Positions 1 through 8,549 are shown, counted from the first letter of the stretch. The stretch: 64,000 nt of DNA from Ruminiclostridium sp. (GCA_017935365.1 JAGBHT010000038.1:1-64000); one strand, 5' to 3'. Notes: generated by a model from the sequence alone, not told the origin. Made by a program: numbers and translations.

Positions 1-126
1 ACTGATTTTTTAAGTGTTTCCGAAGAAGAATTCCAAAAAGTTATTCATTTAATTAATAGTCGTCCTCGTAAATGTCTTGGTTATCTTTCTCCTCTCGAAT
101 TTTTGTCTAAAAAGTGTTGCACTTGA
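1..126 (+). CDS. IS30-family transposase, C-terminal end (runs in from the left edge)
   Basis: The open frame at the left edge gives 41 residues ending KKCCT and a TGA. The segment INSRPRKCLGY followed by a P-E motif is the classic C-terminal signature of IS30-family DDE transposases (family form: N.RPRK.LG..TP.E.). The catalytic core lies outside the window, so activity cannot be judged. The gene runs towards the truncated secreted-protein gene on the opposite strand and is the probable cause of that truncation. Confidence 0.85.
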   Translation, partial: TDFLSVSEEEFQKVIHLINSRPRKCLGYLSPLEFLSKKCCT

Positions 127-145
127 CTTGACAATCTACCATTGT
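1..145 (+). mobile_element. Right end of an IS30-type insertion sequence
   Basis: The transposase tail is followed within about 20 bases by an AAGTGTTGCACTT-like stretch (about 111-123). IS30-family elements of Firmicutes often end in such A/T-rich sequence just after the transposase stop. The exact inverted repeat and target duplication cannot be set because the left end is outside the window. The outer limit of 145 is an estimate. Confidence 0.55.
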
Positions 146-532
146 GCCGTCGCAGTTGACATCGTCTTTATTTACGGCACTGAGAACATATGTATAGCTG
201 TCGCCGGTGTCCGTCTGTATGATAGTATTTTCACCTTTCAGCACTATTTCCGTACCGTCGGGATCTGTTACGACGCTCATCATATCATCTTCGGGTGTCG
301 CCTGAATGTTCACTCCGTCAAGCGTCAGCGTCTTTGTGTCACAGTCCCAACTCCAGCCTTCGCCGCTCTCGTCCGCCGTCTTTTCTCTGAAATCAAGCGG
401 TGTCGTTATGGCTTCGCCTGTGCCGCTGTGCGTATGTACCTCGCCTTCGGCAAATGTCGAAAAAGGTATCGATGTCAGCGCCATTGCCGCCGACAGCACC
501 GCACTTATAAGCCGTGTCAGTTTTTTCTTTAT
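107..532 (-). pseudogene. Secreted protein, N-terminal part, 3' end cut by the IS element
   Basis: The reading frame begins with a Sec signal peptide (n-region KKKLTR, hydrophobic core, AFA-type cleavage site) followed by a short extracellular domain with motifs such as LTLDGVNI. It ends in residues (VKCNTF) encoded by the IS end, so the native C-terminus is missing. An ideal ribosome site AGGAGG lies 6 bases before an ATA codon at 532, exactly where the signal peptide should start. The first conventional start (GTG at 499) would remove the positively charged n-region. Either ATA is used or the start has mutated. It lies 28 bases downstream of the receiver-like gene, probably in one operon. 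No specific function recognised. Confidence 0.6.
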
Positions 533-560
533 GTCTTTCCTCCTGAATTATCTCCTGTGC

Positions 561-917
561 TTATACGGAACATCCGCACTTTATCAGTGCGTCCCTTAAT
601 CTCTCGACCGGTATCGGCTTCTTATGGAAGTAAGTACAGCCCAGTCTGTACGACTGGACGCCGAATCCTTCGTCATCCGACAGCCATATTACAGGTTTGT
701 TCTTATCGGTGTTTTTAACCGCAATAACGCCCTCCATGCCATTGGCTCCGTTTGCAAGCACAACTATAAGGTCCGCCTTTTTGCACTCGTTCACAAAACT
801 TTCATAACGCCTGCATACCCTGCAGGCAATTTTCCGGTATGTAGCCGTTGCCACCTGTGCAATTTTTGCTTTAAGTATCTCCGCCTCGTTTGCGGTATCG
901 TAAACGCAGATGAGCAT
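561..917 (-). CDS. Response-regulator receiver-like protein (degenerate receiver)
   Basis: A 118-residue stand-alone protein with the alternating strand/helix pattern of a CheY fold: hydrophobic strand LICVYD, DLIVVL near the usual phosphoacceptor strand, PVIWLSD, and a late Lys-Pro pair (HKKPIP) matching the conserved K-P of receivers. The usual phosphoacceptor Asp position reads VVLANGANG and lacks an obvious Asp. This suggests an atypical receiver, as seen in the receiver parts of LytTR-type regulators. There is no output domain. AAGGGGG precedes the ATG. It is followed at 28 bases by the truncated secreted-protein gene. Function unknown. Confidence 0.6.
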   Translation of the reverse strand: MLICVYDTANEAEILKAKIAQVATATYRKIACRVCRRYESFVNECKKADLIVVLANGANGMEGVIAVKNTDKNKPVIWLSDDEGFGVQSYRLGCTYFHKKPIPVERLRDALIKCGCSV

Positions 918-1074
918 ACCTTTCCCCCTTATAATGTTATGATTTCATCATAACCTATTCTATTTACGATTTCAACTTTTTGGCACGAACGGTTGCAAAC
1001 CGCATTATTCTGCATGCATATTTTTACATTTAGCTCTTATCGGTTTTGCTTTTCTGTATATCTTCCCACTTTAC

Positions 1075-1104
1075 TTGACAGAACCGCCGTTATTGTATTA
1101 TAAT
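1075..1104 (+). promoter_or_regulatory. Sigma-A promoter of leuS
   Basis: TTGACA at 1075-1080 and TATAAT at 1099-1104 are separated by 18 bases and lie about 60 bases before the leuS start. Confidence 0.8.
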
Positions 1105-1161
1105 AAAGGTTGAAATTGAATTATACCGCCATTTCGGGCGTATGAAAGGACAACTCGTAAA

Positions 1162-3567
1162 ATGGAAGAGAAAAAATATGACTTTGCTGCCATAGAAAGC
1201 AAATGGCAGAAATACTGGGATGACCACCAGACATTCAAGGCAGAGAACGGCAGTACAAAGCCGAAGTTCTATGCTCTTGTAGAATTCCCCTACCCCTCCG
1301 GCGCAGGTATGCACGTCGGACATATCAAGGCTTATTCAGGTCTTGAGGTAGTAAGCCGTAAGAGAAGACTTCAGGGTTACAACGTACTGTTCCCGATAGG
1401 CTTTGACGCATACGGTCTGCCCACCGAGAACACCGCTATCAAAACAGGTGTTCACCCCCGTAAGGTAACCGATAACAACATAGTAAAGTTCACAAATCAG
1501 TTAAAGCGTGTAGGCTTCTCATTCGACTGGTCAAGAGTAATTGACACCACAGAAGAAAAGTACTACAAGTGGACACAGTGGATATTCCTCAAGATGTTCG
1601 AGCACGGTCTTGTATTCAGAGATAAGACGCTCGTAAACTACTGCCCCAGCTGTAAGGTTGTCCTTTCAAATGAGGACTCACAGGGCGGTCACTGCGATAT
1701 ATGCCACAGCGAGATAGTACAGAAGACCAAGGAAGTATGGTATCTGCGTATCACTGAATATGCCGACAAGCTGTTACAGGGACTTGAAGATGTTGACTAC
1801 CTGCCTAACGTAAAGCTCCAGCAGCAGAACTGGATAGGCAAGTCTACAGGTGCATTCGTCAACTTCTCTATCAAGGAGAATGACGAAAAACTGCGTATCT
1901 ACACAACACGTCCAGATACGCTCTACGGCGTAACATTTATGGTTATCGCTCCCGAACACCCCATTATCGAAAAGTACAGGGATTCCATAAAGAACATTGC
2001 CGACCTTGACGCATACAAGGCTGAATGCAGTAAGAAGAGCGAATTCGAGAGAACACAGCTTGTCAAGGACAAGACAGGTGTAAAGATAGACGGACTTACC
2101 GCTGTTAACCCCGTTACAGGCAAGGAGATCCCGATCTATATTTCAGACTATGTAATGATGGGCTACGGTACAGGCGCTATCATGGCAGTTCCCGCTCACG
2201 ATACCCGTGACTATGAATTTGCAAAGAAGTTCGGTATTGATATAATCGAAGTAATCAAGGGCGGCGACATTTCAAAGGAAGCCTACACAGGCGACGGCGA
2301 AATGGTAAACTCAGGCGAGCTCAACGGTATCACCAACAAGAAGGACGCTATCGAGAAGATGCTCGGCGTACTTGCTAAGCTCGGCTGCGGCGAAAAGGGC
2401 GTACAGTACAAGATGAAGGACTGGGCATTCAACCGCCAGAGATACTGGGGCGAGCCTATCCCGATAGTACACTGCCCCGACTGCGGAATCGTTCCCGTTC
2501 CCTACGACCAGTTACCTTTGGAGCTTCCCCCTGTTGAGAACTTCCAGCCCGGTCAGGACGGTGAAAGCCCGCTTGCAAAGATAGATTCATTCGTACACTG
2601 CAAGTGCCCCAAGTGCGGCAAGGACGCACGCAGAGAAACAGATACTATGCCCCAGTGGGCAGGCTCAAGCTGGTACTTCCTGCGTTACTGTGATCCCAAC
2701 AACGACAAGGAATTTGCATCCAAGGAAGCACTCAAATACTGGATGCCCGTTGACTGGTACAACGGCGGTATGGAACACGTTACCCGTCATATGATCTACT
2801 CACGTTTCTGGCACAAGTTCCTTTACGATATCGGCGAAGTTCCCACTCCCGAGCCTTACGCAAAGCGTACAGCGCAGGGACTTATCTTAGGACCTGACGG
2901 AGAAAAGATGAGTAAGTCGAGAGGCAACGTAATCGATCCTAACGACGTTGTAGATGTATACGGCGCAGACGTTCTGCGTGTGTATGTACTGTTCATGGGC
3001 GACTATGAGCAGGCTGCTCCCTGGAACGACAGCAGTATGAAGGGCTGTAAGCGTTTCCTTGACCGTGTATGGAATCTTCAGAATATGCTTGTCCGTGGCG
3101 ATGAATACTCGGACGAACTGAGAACATCAATGCACAAGACTATAAAGAAGGTCAGCGAAGATATCGAGAAGATGAGATTCAACACGGCTATTGCCGCTAT
3201 GATGTCACTCATCAACGAGATCACTGCAAACGGCAAGATAAACGATGCCGAGATGAAGTCACTGCTGATACTCTTAAACCCCTTTGCTCCCCATATCACT
3301 GAGGAAATGTACAACTCACTCGGCTACGGCATACTGAACGAAGCACAGTGGGTAACATACGATGAGGCACTCTGCGTTGACAGCACCGTTGAGATCGTTG
3401 TTCAGCTCTGCGGTAAGATAAAGGCTCGTATAAACGTTCCTACAGCCGCTGATAAGGATGAACTGCTGAAGACAGCAAAGGAAGCTATTGCAAAGTCGCT
3501 TGAGGGTAAGACGATCCGCAAGGAGATTGTTGTTCCCGGCAAGCTTGTAAACATCGTTGCAAACTGA
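1162..3567 (+). CDS. leuS: Leucine--tRNA ligase
   Basis: Class I aminoacyl-tRNA synthetase that charges tRNA-Leu. The 801 residues match the bacterial LeuRS length. The ATP site HIGH motif appears as HVGH (51-54) after PYPSGAGM, and the second signature KMSKS starts at residue 582 (GEKMSKSRGN). Between them is the inserted CP1 editing domain with the threonine-rich TTRPDTLYG motif. Cys pairs near 172-182 and 434-437 look like the zinc-binding elements of bacterial LeuRS. The gene has its own strong promoter and is followed by a hairpin, so it appears monocistronic. Confidence 0.97.
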   Translation: MEEKKYDFAAIESKWQKYWDDHQTFKAENGSTKPKFYALVEFPYPSGAGMHVGHIKAYSGLEVVSRKRRLQGYNVLFPIGFDAYGLPTENTAIKTGVHPRKVTDNNIVKFTNQLKRVGFSFDWSRVIDTTEEKYYKWTQWIFLKMFEHGLVFRDKTLVNYCPSCKVVLSNEDSQGGHCDICHSEIVQKTKEVWYLRITEYADKLLQGLEDVDYLPNVKLQQQNWIGKSTGAFVNFSIKENDEKLRIYTTRPDTLYGVTFMVIAPEHPIIEKYRDSIKNIADLDAYKAECSKKSEFERTQLVKDKTGVKIDGLTAVNPVTGKEIPIYISDYVMMGYGTGAIMAVPAHDTRDYEFAKKFGIDIIEVIKGGDISKEAYTGDGEMVNSGELNGITNKKDAIEKMLGVLAKLGCGEKGVQYKMKDWAFNRQRYWGEPIPIVHCPDCGIVPVPYDQLPLELPPVENFQPGQDGESPLAKIDSFVHCKCPKCGKDARRETDTMPQWAGSSWYFLRYCDPNNDKEFASKEALKYWMPVDWYNGGMEHVTRHMIYSRFWHKFLYDIGEVPTPEPYAKRTAQGLILGPDGEKMSKSRGNVIDPNDVVDVYGADVLRVYVLFMGDYEQAAPWNDSSMKGCKRFLDRVWNLQNMLVRGDEYSDELRTSMHKTIKKVSEDIEKMRFNTAIAAMMSLINEITANGKINDAEMKSLLILLNPFAPHITEEMYNSLGYGILNEAQWVTYDEALCVDSTVEIVVQLCGKIKARINVPTAADKDELLKTAKEAIAKSLEGKTIRKEIVVPGKLVNIVAN

Positions 3568-3590
3568 TAAATAACAATATAATACAGTTG

Positions 3591-3620
3591 AACCGCTCAC
3601 GGAATGTTCCGTGGGCGGTT
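3591..3620 (+). terminator. Probable terminator after leuS
   Basis: Inverted repeat with 14-base arms (AACCGCTCACGGAA and its complement, one mismatch) and a 2-base gap, 24 bases after the leuS stop. The trailing U-tract is short, so termination efficiency is uncertain. Confidence 0.55.
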
Positions 3621-3721
3621 TCAGTCTGTCGATAAACTATACATTTTTAATAACGATAGAGGCTTTGTCGATAATATGAAATATTAAGATTGAAAAAACT
3701 CTTTTCTTTTTCTCTGATATG

Positions 3722-3730
3722 TGATACAAT
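3722..3730 (+). promoter_or_regulatory. Extended -10 promoter of the carboxypeptidase gene
   Basis: TGATACAAT forms an extended -10 element 50 bases before the start codon at 3780. The -35 region is poor, as is common for extended -10 promoters. Confidence 0.45.
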
Positions 3731-3779
3731 AATAGAGAACATATTTAAAAATCTCCGATGAAAAGGAACAGAATAAATT

Positions 3780-5186
3780 ATGAAAAAACTTTTACGCTTT
3801 GCGTCCGCCTTACTTTGCGGAGCAATGTTACTCTGCTCGCTGTCTGTTACCGCTTTTGCCGAAGACAGCGGCGAAGACGAAGTATACGACTTTGACCCGA
3901 ACACCGACAAGATATACAGCGAGGCTGTGTATATGGTAAATACCGATACGGGCGATGTTGTCTACAAGAAGAACGAGAACAAGAAGATGTACCCTGCGTC
4001 TACCACAAAGATCATGACCTGTATAATTGCGCTTGAACATCTGTCCGAGGGTACTCTTAAAAAGAAAGTCGAAGTACCTTACGACTGCTTCAACGACTTC
4101 TATGAGGATCCAAACTACAGCGATCCGTCAAACGCCGCAATTGAGCCTTTACAGGACAACCTGACATACAAGGACTGCTTATACGCTCTTATGCTCCCGT
4201 CAGCCTGCGAAGCGGCAAATATCCTTGCATATAACATAGGCGGAGGAAGCATATCAAAGTTCATCAATATGATGAACGACAAGGCAAAGGAGCTCGGCTG
4301 TACCGGCACAAACTTTGTAAACGCTCACGGTCTGCATAACGATAACAACTACACAACGGCAGAAGACCTCTACAAGATGACAAAGTACGCTTATGACACA
4401 TTCCCGCTGTTCAAGGAAATAACAAGCACCTATGAATACGAAATGCCGAAGAACGACGCAAATCCTGACGGATACTCAATTTACAGCACTATTTCACTTC
4501 TGCGTCCCGGCAGTATTTACGAATATGAATACGCATACGGCACAAAGACAGGTACTACCGATGAAGCGGGAAGATGCCTTGTTTCAGCCGCAAAGAATCA
4601 GTACAACTATATACTTGTAACACTCGGCGCACCCGTAAAGGACAAGGACGGCGAGTATTATGACGACTGGTATTCGATGATCGATGCACTGAACCTCTAC
4701 AAGTGGGCATTCACAAACTTTGAGATGGCTACTGTAGTAAACAAGGACGAGCAGATAACCGAGGTCAAGGTTGAAATGGGCGAAAGCGCTACCCACGTTA
4801 TCCTGACTCCCGAAAGCGACTACACCGCCCTTATGCCAAAATCGGTCAAGGAATCGGGCGTGCAGAAAGTTTTCAAGGCTTATGAAAGCGTACAGGCACC
4901 AATTAACAAGGGTGATATACTCGGCGTTATGGATGTTAAGTTCAAAGGAGAAACAATAGCGACCGTAAACCTTGTTGCAAACAACAACGTTGCAAGATCC
5001 GATATCGAATATTATATATCTAAAGCCAAGAACGAATTTGACAAGCCGTGGCTAAAGGTTTCGATAGCAGGAATTGTAATACTGCTCATCTGCTTTATCG
5101 TTACAAGAACGATTGAAAACTCAAAACGCAGAAAACTTGCATCAAAGGAGAAGCGCCGCTTTGAAAGCTACGCTAAGAAACGCTGA
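3780..5186 (+). CDS. Serine-type D-alanyl-D-alanine carboxypeptidase (DacF/PBP5-like)
   Basis: Exported penicillin-binding protein that trims the terminal D-Ala of peptidoglycan stem peptides. It has a signal peptide (KKLLRF...AFA), the catalytic S74-T-T-K77 motif in YPASTTK, and a KTG motif at 256-258. A C-terminal membrane helix near 425-445 is followed by a basic tail, as in PBP5-type enzymes anchored at the membrane. The middle motif, usually SxN, reads S141-A-C143, so Asn is replaced by Cys. The stop overlaps the rlmH start by one base (TGATG), so the two genes are translationally coupled. Confidence 0.93.
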   Translation: MKKLLRFASALLCGAMLLCSLSVTAFAEDSGEDEVYDFDPNTDKIYSEAVYMVNTDTGDVVYKKNENKKMYPASTTKIMTCIIALEHLSEGTLKKKVEVPYDCFNDFYEDPNYSDPSNAAIEPLQDNLTYKDCLYALMLPSACEAANILAYNIGGGSISKFINMMNDKAKELGCTGTNFVNAHGLHNDNNYTTAEDLYKMTKYAYDTFPLFKEITSTYEYEMPKNDANPDGYSIYSTISLLRPGSIYEYEYAYGTKTGTTDEAGRCLVSAAKNQYNYILVTLGAPVKDKDGEYYDDWYSMIDALNLYKWAFTNFEMATVVNKDEQITEVKVEMGESATHVILTPESDYTALMPKSVKESGVQKVFKAYESVQAPINKGDILGVMDVKFKGETIATVNLVANNNVARSDIEYYISKAKNEFDKPWLKVSIAGIVILLICFIVTRTIENSKRRKLASKEKRRFESYAKKR

Positions 5187-5668
5187 TGCAGAGTGTAAAT
5201 ATAATCTGCCTCGGCAGGCTGAAGGAACGCTATCTGAGAGACGCCTGCAAGGAATATGAAAAACGGCTCGGCGGATTCTGTACGCTTAAGATATATGAGC
5301 TTGAGCCTGTCACACTGCCGAATGAACCGTCAGACAGGCAGATAGAGGACGCTCTCTCAAAAGAGGCTGAAATGATAGAAAAGAAGCTTGCAAAAAATGC
5401 TCTTACGGTTGCTATGTGCATTGAGGGTAAACAGCTTTCAAGTGAAGAGCTTGCCGCTAAACTCAGCGATACGGCTGTACAGGGGAAGTCGGCAGTAAAC
5501 TTTATAATCGGAAGCTCATTCGGGCTTGCTCCCACGATAAAAGCGATGGCTGATATAAAGCTGTCGATGTCGAAGATGACGTTTCCGCATCAGCTTGCAA
5601 GGGTGATGTTGCTGGAGCAGATCTACAGGGCGTATAGCATTATTGCAGGGAAAAGGTATCATAAATAA
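5186..5668 (+). CDS. rlmH: 23S rRNA (pseudouridine1915-N3)-methyltransferase RlmH
   Basis: SPOUT-fold methyltransferase that methylates pseudouridine 1915 in helix 69 of 23S rRNA on assembled ribosomes. The N-terminus NIICLGRLKERYLRDAC and the knot region FIIGSSFGL, then ending in YRAYSIIAGKRYHK, are characteristic. The C-terminal Tyr-His is part of the functional end of the family. At 160 residues it is full length. It overlaps the preceding carboxypeptidase stop by one base. Confidence 0.95.
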   Translation: MQSVNIICLGRLKERYLRDACKEYEKRLGGFCTLKIYELEPVTLPNEPSDRQIEDALSKEAEMIEKKLAKNALTVAMCIEGKQLSSEELAAKLSDTAVQGKSAVNFIIGSSFGLAPTIKAMADIKLSMSKMTFPHQLARVMLLEQIYRAYSIIAGKRYHK

Positions 5669-5691
5669 AAATACTAAGGAGCGTATGTTCA

Positions 5692-6252
5692 ATGAGCATA
5701 TTTACTATTATTGCCGGTGTCAACGGCGTGGGTAAAAGCAGTCTTACCGGACTTCTCAAAGGTGAACGTTCCGACCTCGGTATTATCATTGATGTTGACG
5801 CTATCTCGGCTAAGTGCGGCGGAAATATCAAAGGCGGAAAAAAAGCTATACAGATGATAAACGACTGCCTTGATAAGAAAATCAATTTCACACAGGAAAC
5901 CACATTATCGGGGAAAATGATATTCGGTACATTGGAAAAAGCAAAGGAAAACGGTTATTATATCAGAATGTACTATGTGGCTCTGAGTTCACTTAACGAA
6001 AGCTATATCAGAATAGAAAACCGTGTAAGAAAAGGCGGTCACGATATTCCTAAAGAAGATGTTTCAAAGAGATTTGCAAAACGTTTCGATGATGTAATCA
6101 AAGTTCTTCCGTACTGCGATGAAGTTCATTTTTATGATAACGAAAACGGATTTATCGATGCAGGTGAATATAAAAACGGCGAAATTGTAATTAAGCAACA
6201 CACGGAATGGATCGACCAGCTGAAAAGTGAATTTTCAGACGAACAAGTTTAA
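5692..6252 (+). CDS. Zeta-toxin-like P-loop kinase, no antitoxin partner visible
   Basis: A 186-residue P-loop protein with Walker A GVNGVGKSS at 9-17, preceded by a hydrophobic strand (FTIIA). It continues with the layout of zeta-toxin/AAA_33 kinases: TTLSG after a QET motif, and an RVRKGGHDIP segment with basic residues resembling the substrate-binding R-x-x-x-GGH motif of many chromosomal zeta-like proteins. Zeta toxins phosphorylate UDP-N-acetylglucosamine. Whether this protein does so is not shown. No epsilon-type antitoxin is encoded next to it; upstream is rlmH and downstream a terminator. It could be a housekeeping kinase of the same fold. Confidence 0.75.
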   Translation: MSIFTIIAGVNGVGKSSLTGLLKGERSDLGIIIDVDAISAKCGGNIKGGKKAIQMINDCLDKKINFTQETTLSGKMIFGTLEKAKENGYYIRMYYVALSSLNESYIRIENRVRKGGHDIPKEDVSKRFAKRFDDVIKVLPYCDEVHFYDNENGFIDAGEYKNGEIVIKQHTEWIDQLKSEFSDEQV

Positions 6253-6269
6253 TGTGCTATCAGACAACA

Positions 6270-6310
6270 AAAAGCGGAACGATGATTTGAATGAACATCG
6301 TTCCGCTTTT
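6270..6310 (+). terminator. Rho-independent terminator after the zeta-like gene
   Basis: Perfect 15-base arms (AAAAGCGGAACGATG and complement) around an 11-base loop, followed by TTTTAATTT. Confidence 0.85.
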
Positions 6311-6325
6311 AATTTATGCAAAAAG

Positions 6326-6353
6326 AAAAACCGCTTTGAAAATCAAAGCGGTT
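6326..6353 (-). terminator. Terminator of tRNA-Arg
   Basis: On the minus strand AACCGCTTTGA, a short loop and TCAAAGCGGTT are followed by TTTTTC, starting right at the 3' end of the tRNA gene. Confidence 0.85.
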
Positions 6354-6429
6354 GGCACGCCAAGAGGGATTCGAACCCCCGACCCTCTGGTTCGTAGCCA
6401 GATACTCTATCCAGCTGAGCTATTGGCGC
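6353..6429 (-). tRNA. tRNA-Arg (ACG)
   Basis: A 77-base cloverleaf on the minus strand: acceptor arm GCGCCAA with TTGGCGT, D-arm TAGCTCAGCTGGATAGAGTA, anticodon stem CTGG/CCAG around the ACG anticodon, and T-arm GGTTCGAATCC. The 3' CCA is encoded. A34 would be deaminated to inosine to read CGU/CGC/CGA. Confidence 0.96.
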
Positions 6430-6504
6430 GTATCTCGTAAATTTACTAATATATTTTAGCATATTGAAAAGAGTTTGTCAAGGGGTTTTATAAAATTTTT
6501 ATTA

Positions 6505-6536
6505 TAAAACGGGAGCGGTTTTGTCCGCTCCCGTTC
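6505..6536 (-). terminator. Terminator of metY
   Basis: On the minus strand AACGGGAGCGG and CCGCTCCCGTT pair around a short loop and run into TTTATAATAAAAATTTT, 12 bases after the metY stop. Confidence 0.8.
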
Positions 6537-6547
6537 TTTATTCTGAT

Positions 6548-7828
6548 TTACTTAGTTGCTTTATCGAGTGCCTGAGAAATATCCGCAATGATGTCGTTTA
6601 TATCCTCAATACCGATAGTAAGTCTTACCGTACCCTCGGTTATTCCTGCGGCTACAAGCTGTTCGGGTGATAACTGGCTGTGTGTAGTTGAAGCAGGGTG
6701 GATAACCTGACTTCTTACATCGCCGACATTCGCTACTATCTGTAAAAGCTCAAGGCTGTTCATAAACTTCTCACCTGCGGGCTTTCCGCCCTTGATAACG
6801 AATGTGAATACACCGCCTGCGCCCTTTGGACAATACTTCCTGCAAAGCTCGTAATACTTGTTTGATGGCAATGCAGGATAATTTACCTTTTCTACACTGG
6901 GGTGATTTTCAAGGAACTTTGCTACTGCGAGAGCGTTTTCACAGTGGCGCTGCATACGCAGAGCAAGCGTTTCCATACCGGTAAGGCAGGTGTGAGCCGC
7001 AGACGCAGAAAGACAAGCGCCTATATCTCTTGTGATAAGCGCACGCAGTCTTGATATAAACGCCATTTCTCCGAGGTCTGCAAACACTACACCGTGATAA
7101 GACACATCAGGCTCGTTGAAAAGCGGAAATCTTTGATTGCCTTTAAAAGCAAATTTGCCGCTGTCAACCACAACGCCTGCCATTACACTGCCGTGACCGC
7201 CGAGGAACTTGGTGGCAGAATGGATCACAAGGTCTGCTCCCCACTCTATAGGTCTGCAAAGATAGGGTGTTGTGAAGGTGCTGTCTACTACAAACGGGAT
7301 ACCGTGCTTGTGGGCTATCTTGCCGATCTCCTCAATATCCGATACGTTTGCGTTGGGATTACCGATAAGCTCGGTGAAGAACAACTTTGTTTTGTCAGTC
7401 ACGGCATTTTCCCAAGCTGAAAGATCGTCGGGATTGACAAACTTTACCGTGATACCCATTCTCTTTAATGTGATTCCGAGCAGGTTTATCGCACCGCCGT
7501 AGATGTTTATTGACGAAACAAGCTCATCACCCTCACTACAGAGGTTAATAATAGTATTGAATATAGCGGCGTGTCCCGAAGCAAACGATAAAGCCGCAAC
7601 ACCGCCGTCCATAGCGGCAACCTTACGTTCCAGCATCTCACAGGTGGGATTCTGGAGTCTTGAGTAGATATTGCCGGGCTCTTTAAGTTCAAAGAGCGTT
7701 CTTGCGTGGTTTGCGTCCTTGAACACATATGCGTTCGTTTCATATAAGGGCGGAGTTACCGACATTGTAGCTTCGTCAGTTTCATAGCCTGCGTGAACGG
7801 CAAGCGTTTCTATAGAATATTTCTTCAT
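6548..7828 (-). CDS. metY: O-acetylhomoserine aminocarboxypropyltransferase (sulfhydrylase)
   Basis: PLP enzyme of the Cys/Met metabolism family that makes homocysteine from O-acetylhomoserine and sulfide. At 426 residues it has the usual MetY length, longer than cystathionine gamma-synthases. The PLP lysine is K207 in SATKFLGGHG. Other family marks are the SFASGHAAIF segment near 81-90, VDSTFTTPYL near 181-190, and the C-terminal HPASTTHSQL and TVRLTIGIED motifs. It is monocistronic, with its own promoter and terminator. No SAM riboswitch was recognised in the short leader. Confidence 0.93.
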   Translation of the reverse strand: MKKYSIETLAVHAGYETDEATMSVTPPLYETNAYVFKDANHARTLFELKEPGNIYSRLQNPTCEMLERKVAAMDGGVAALSFASGHAAIFNTIINLCSEGDELVSSINIYGGAINLLGITLKRMGITVKFVNPDDLSAWENAVTDKTKLFFTELIGNPNANVSDIEEIGKIAHKHGIPFVVDSTFTTPYLCRPIEWGADLVIHSATKFLGGHGSVMAGVVVDSGKFAFKGNQRFPLFNEPDVSYHGVVFADLGEMAFISRLRALITRDIGACLSASAAHTCLTGMETLALRMQRHCENALAVAKFLENHPSVEKVNYPALPSNKYYELCRKYCPKGAGGVFTFVIKGGKPAGEKFMNSLELLQIVANVGDVRSQVIHPASTTHSQLSPEQLVAAGITEGTVRLTIGIEDINDIIADISQALDKATK

Positions 7829-7881
7829 GGTAAGTCTTCCTTTGATTTTTAATTACCCCTAAACTCACAGGGTTTAAGGTA

Positions 7882-7910
7882 ATTCTACCACATTTTGCTT
7901 TGCTTGTCTA
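7882..7910 (-). promoter_or_regulatory. Promoter of metY
   Basis: On the minus strand TAGACA (7905-7910) and TAGAAT (7882-7887) are 17 bases apart, about 55 bases before the metY start. Confidence 0.7.
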
Positions 7911-7920
7911 TAGAAATATT

Positions 7921-8316
7921 CTAATGTTCCGCCACAAGATTTACTCCGACTATTCCGCCGATACAGCCGAACACCGCAGAGATAAGCAGTTTCGGCACAA
8001 ATTCCGCCCCCGAAAATCCGCCGGATATAACAGTACCGATAAAGCACAGTGCAAACATCGCAACACCGCCGAGCGTTCCCCACGCAAAGCCGTTTTTTCC
8101 TCTTCCGCCACCCCAGAACATTCCGCACAGTCCTGCCGCCGCACCGAGAGATATGTATCCGAATGTGATATCCGCACCGTCGGGCGCATCGGCAATGTTG
8201 AACATAAACGCACCCAGCACCGCAAAGACTATAGCAGTTATTATTCCGGCTATAGTTCCCTTTATAAAAGGTCTGAGCTTTTTTATTGCCGTTTTGCAAC
8301 TTCTGCGTTTCACCAT
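7921..8316 (-). CDS. TIGR04086-type four-helix membrane protein
   Basis: A 131-residue protein with a basic N-terminus (KRRSCKTAIKKLRPF) and four hydrophobic segments, near 20-42, 50-65, 78-95 and 106-127. It is rich in Gly/Ala with GGGRGK in the central loop. Size, basic start and helix spacing fit the TIGR04086 (YrzE-like) family of small clostridial/bacillal membrane proteins, whose function is unknown. The stop lies close upstream of the metY promoter. The ribosome site is weak (GGGTAGCGGT). Confidence 0.65.
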   Translation of the reverse strand: MVKRRSCKTAIKKLRPFIKGTIAGIITAIVFAVLGAFMFNIADAPDGADITFGYISLGAAAGLCGMFWGGGRGKNGFAWGTLGGVAMFALCFIGTVISGGFSGAEFVPKLLISAVFGCIGGIVGVNLVAEH

Positions 8317-8482
8317 ACCGCTACCCGCTTTCGTTTTTAGTAAAGATATATGATGTCCGGAAAGGTTTTATTACTTTGTCCGCAAACTGCGGAGCTTGCG
8401 TGAAACGGCATTGTCAGCCAACATTCCGTATATCTGCTGTCATTTTGCATAATTAAACCGCAAATTTGCAAGAAAATATCCT

Positions 8483-8506
8483 GCAAGTTTCATCTAAAAA
8501 ACTTGC
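8483..8506. promoter_or_regulatory. Inverted repeat upstream of the glutamate synthase promoter
   Basis: GCAAGTTT (8483-8490) and AAACTTGC (8499-8506) form a perfect 8-base inverted repeat ending 10 bases before the -35 box. A third TTGCAAG-like site lies at about 8466. It could be an activator or repressor site. The 166 bases between the TIGR04086 gene start and here show nothing else recognisable. Confidence 0.4.
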
Positions 8507-8515
8507 AAAAACGTA

Positions 8516-8544
8516 TTGACAACACCGCAAACCCGTGATATAAT
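8516..8544 (+). promoter_or_regulatory. Consensus promoter of the glutamate synthase operon
   Basis: TTGACA (8516-8521), 17 bases, TATAAT (8539-8544). Both hexamers and the spacing match consensus. Transcription would start about 250 bases before the first start codon, giving a long structured leader. Confidence 0.85.
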
Positions 8545-8549
8545 TACAA

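Noticed and set aside
77-718. Long plus-strand frame of 213 codons across the IS end and two minus-strand genes
   Set aside because: It is antisense to a signal-peptide gene and a receiver-like gene with good ribosome sites, has no ribosome site, and its composition is Cys/Arg/Tyr-rich as in shadow frames.
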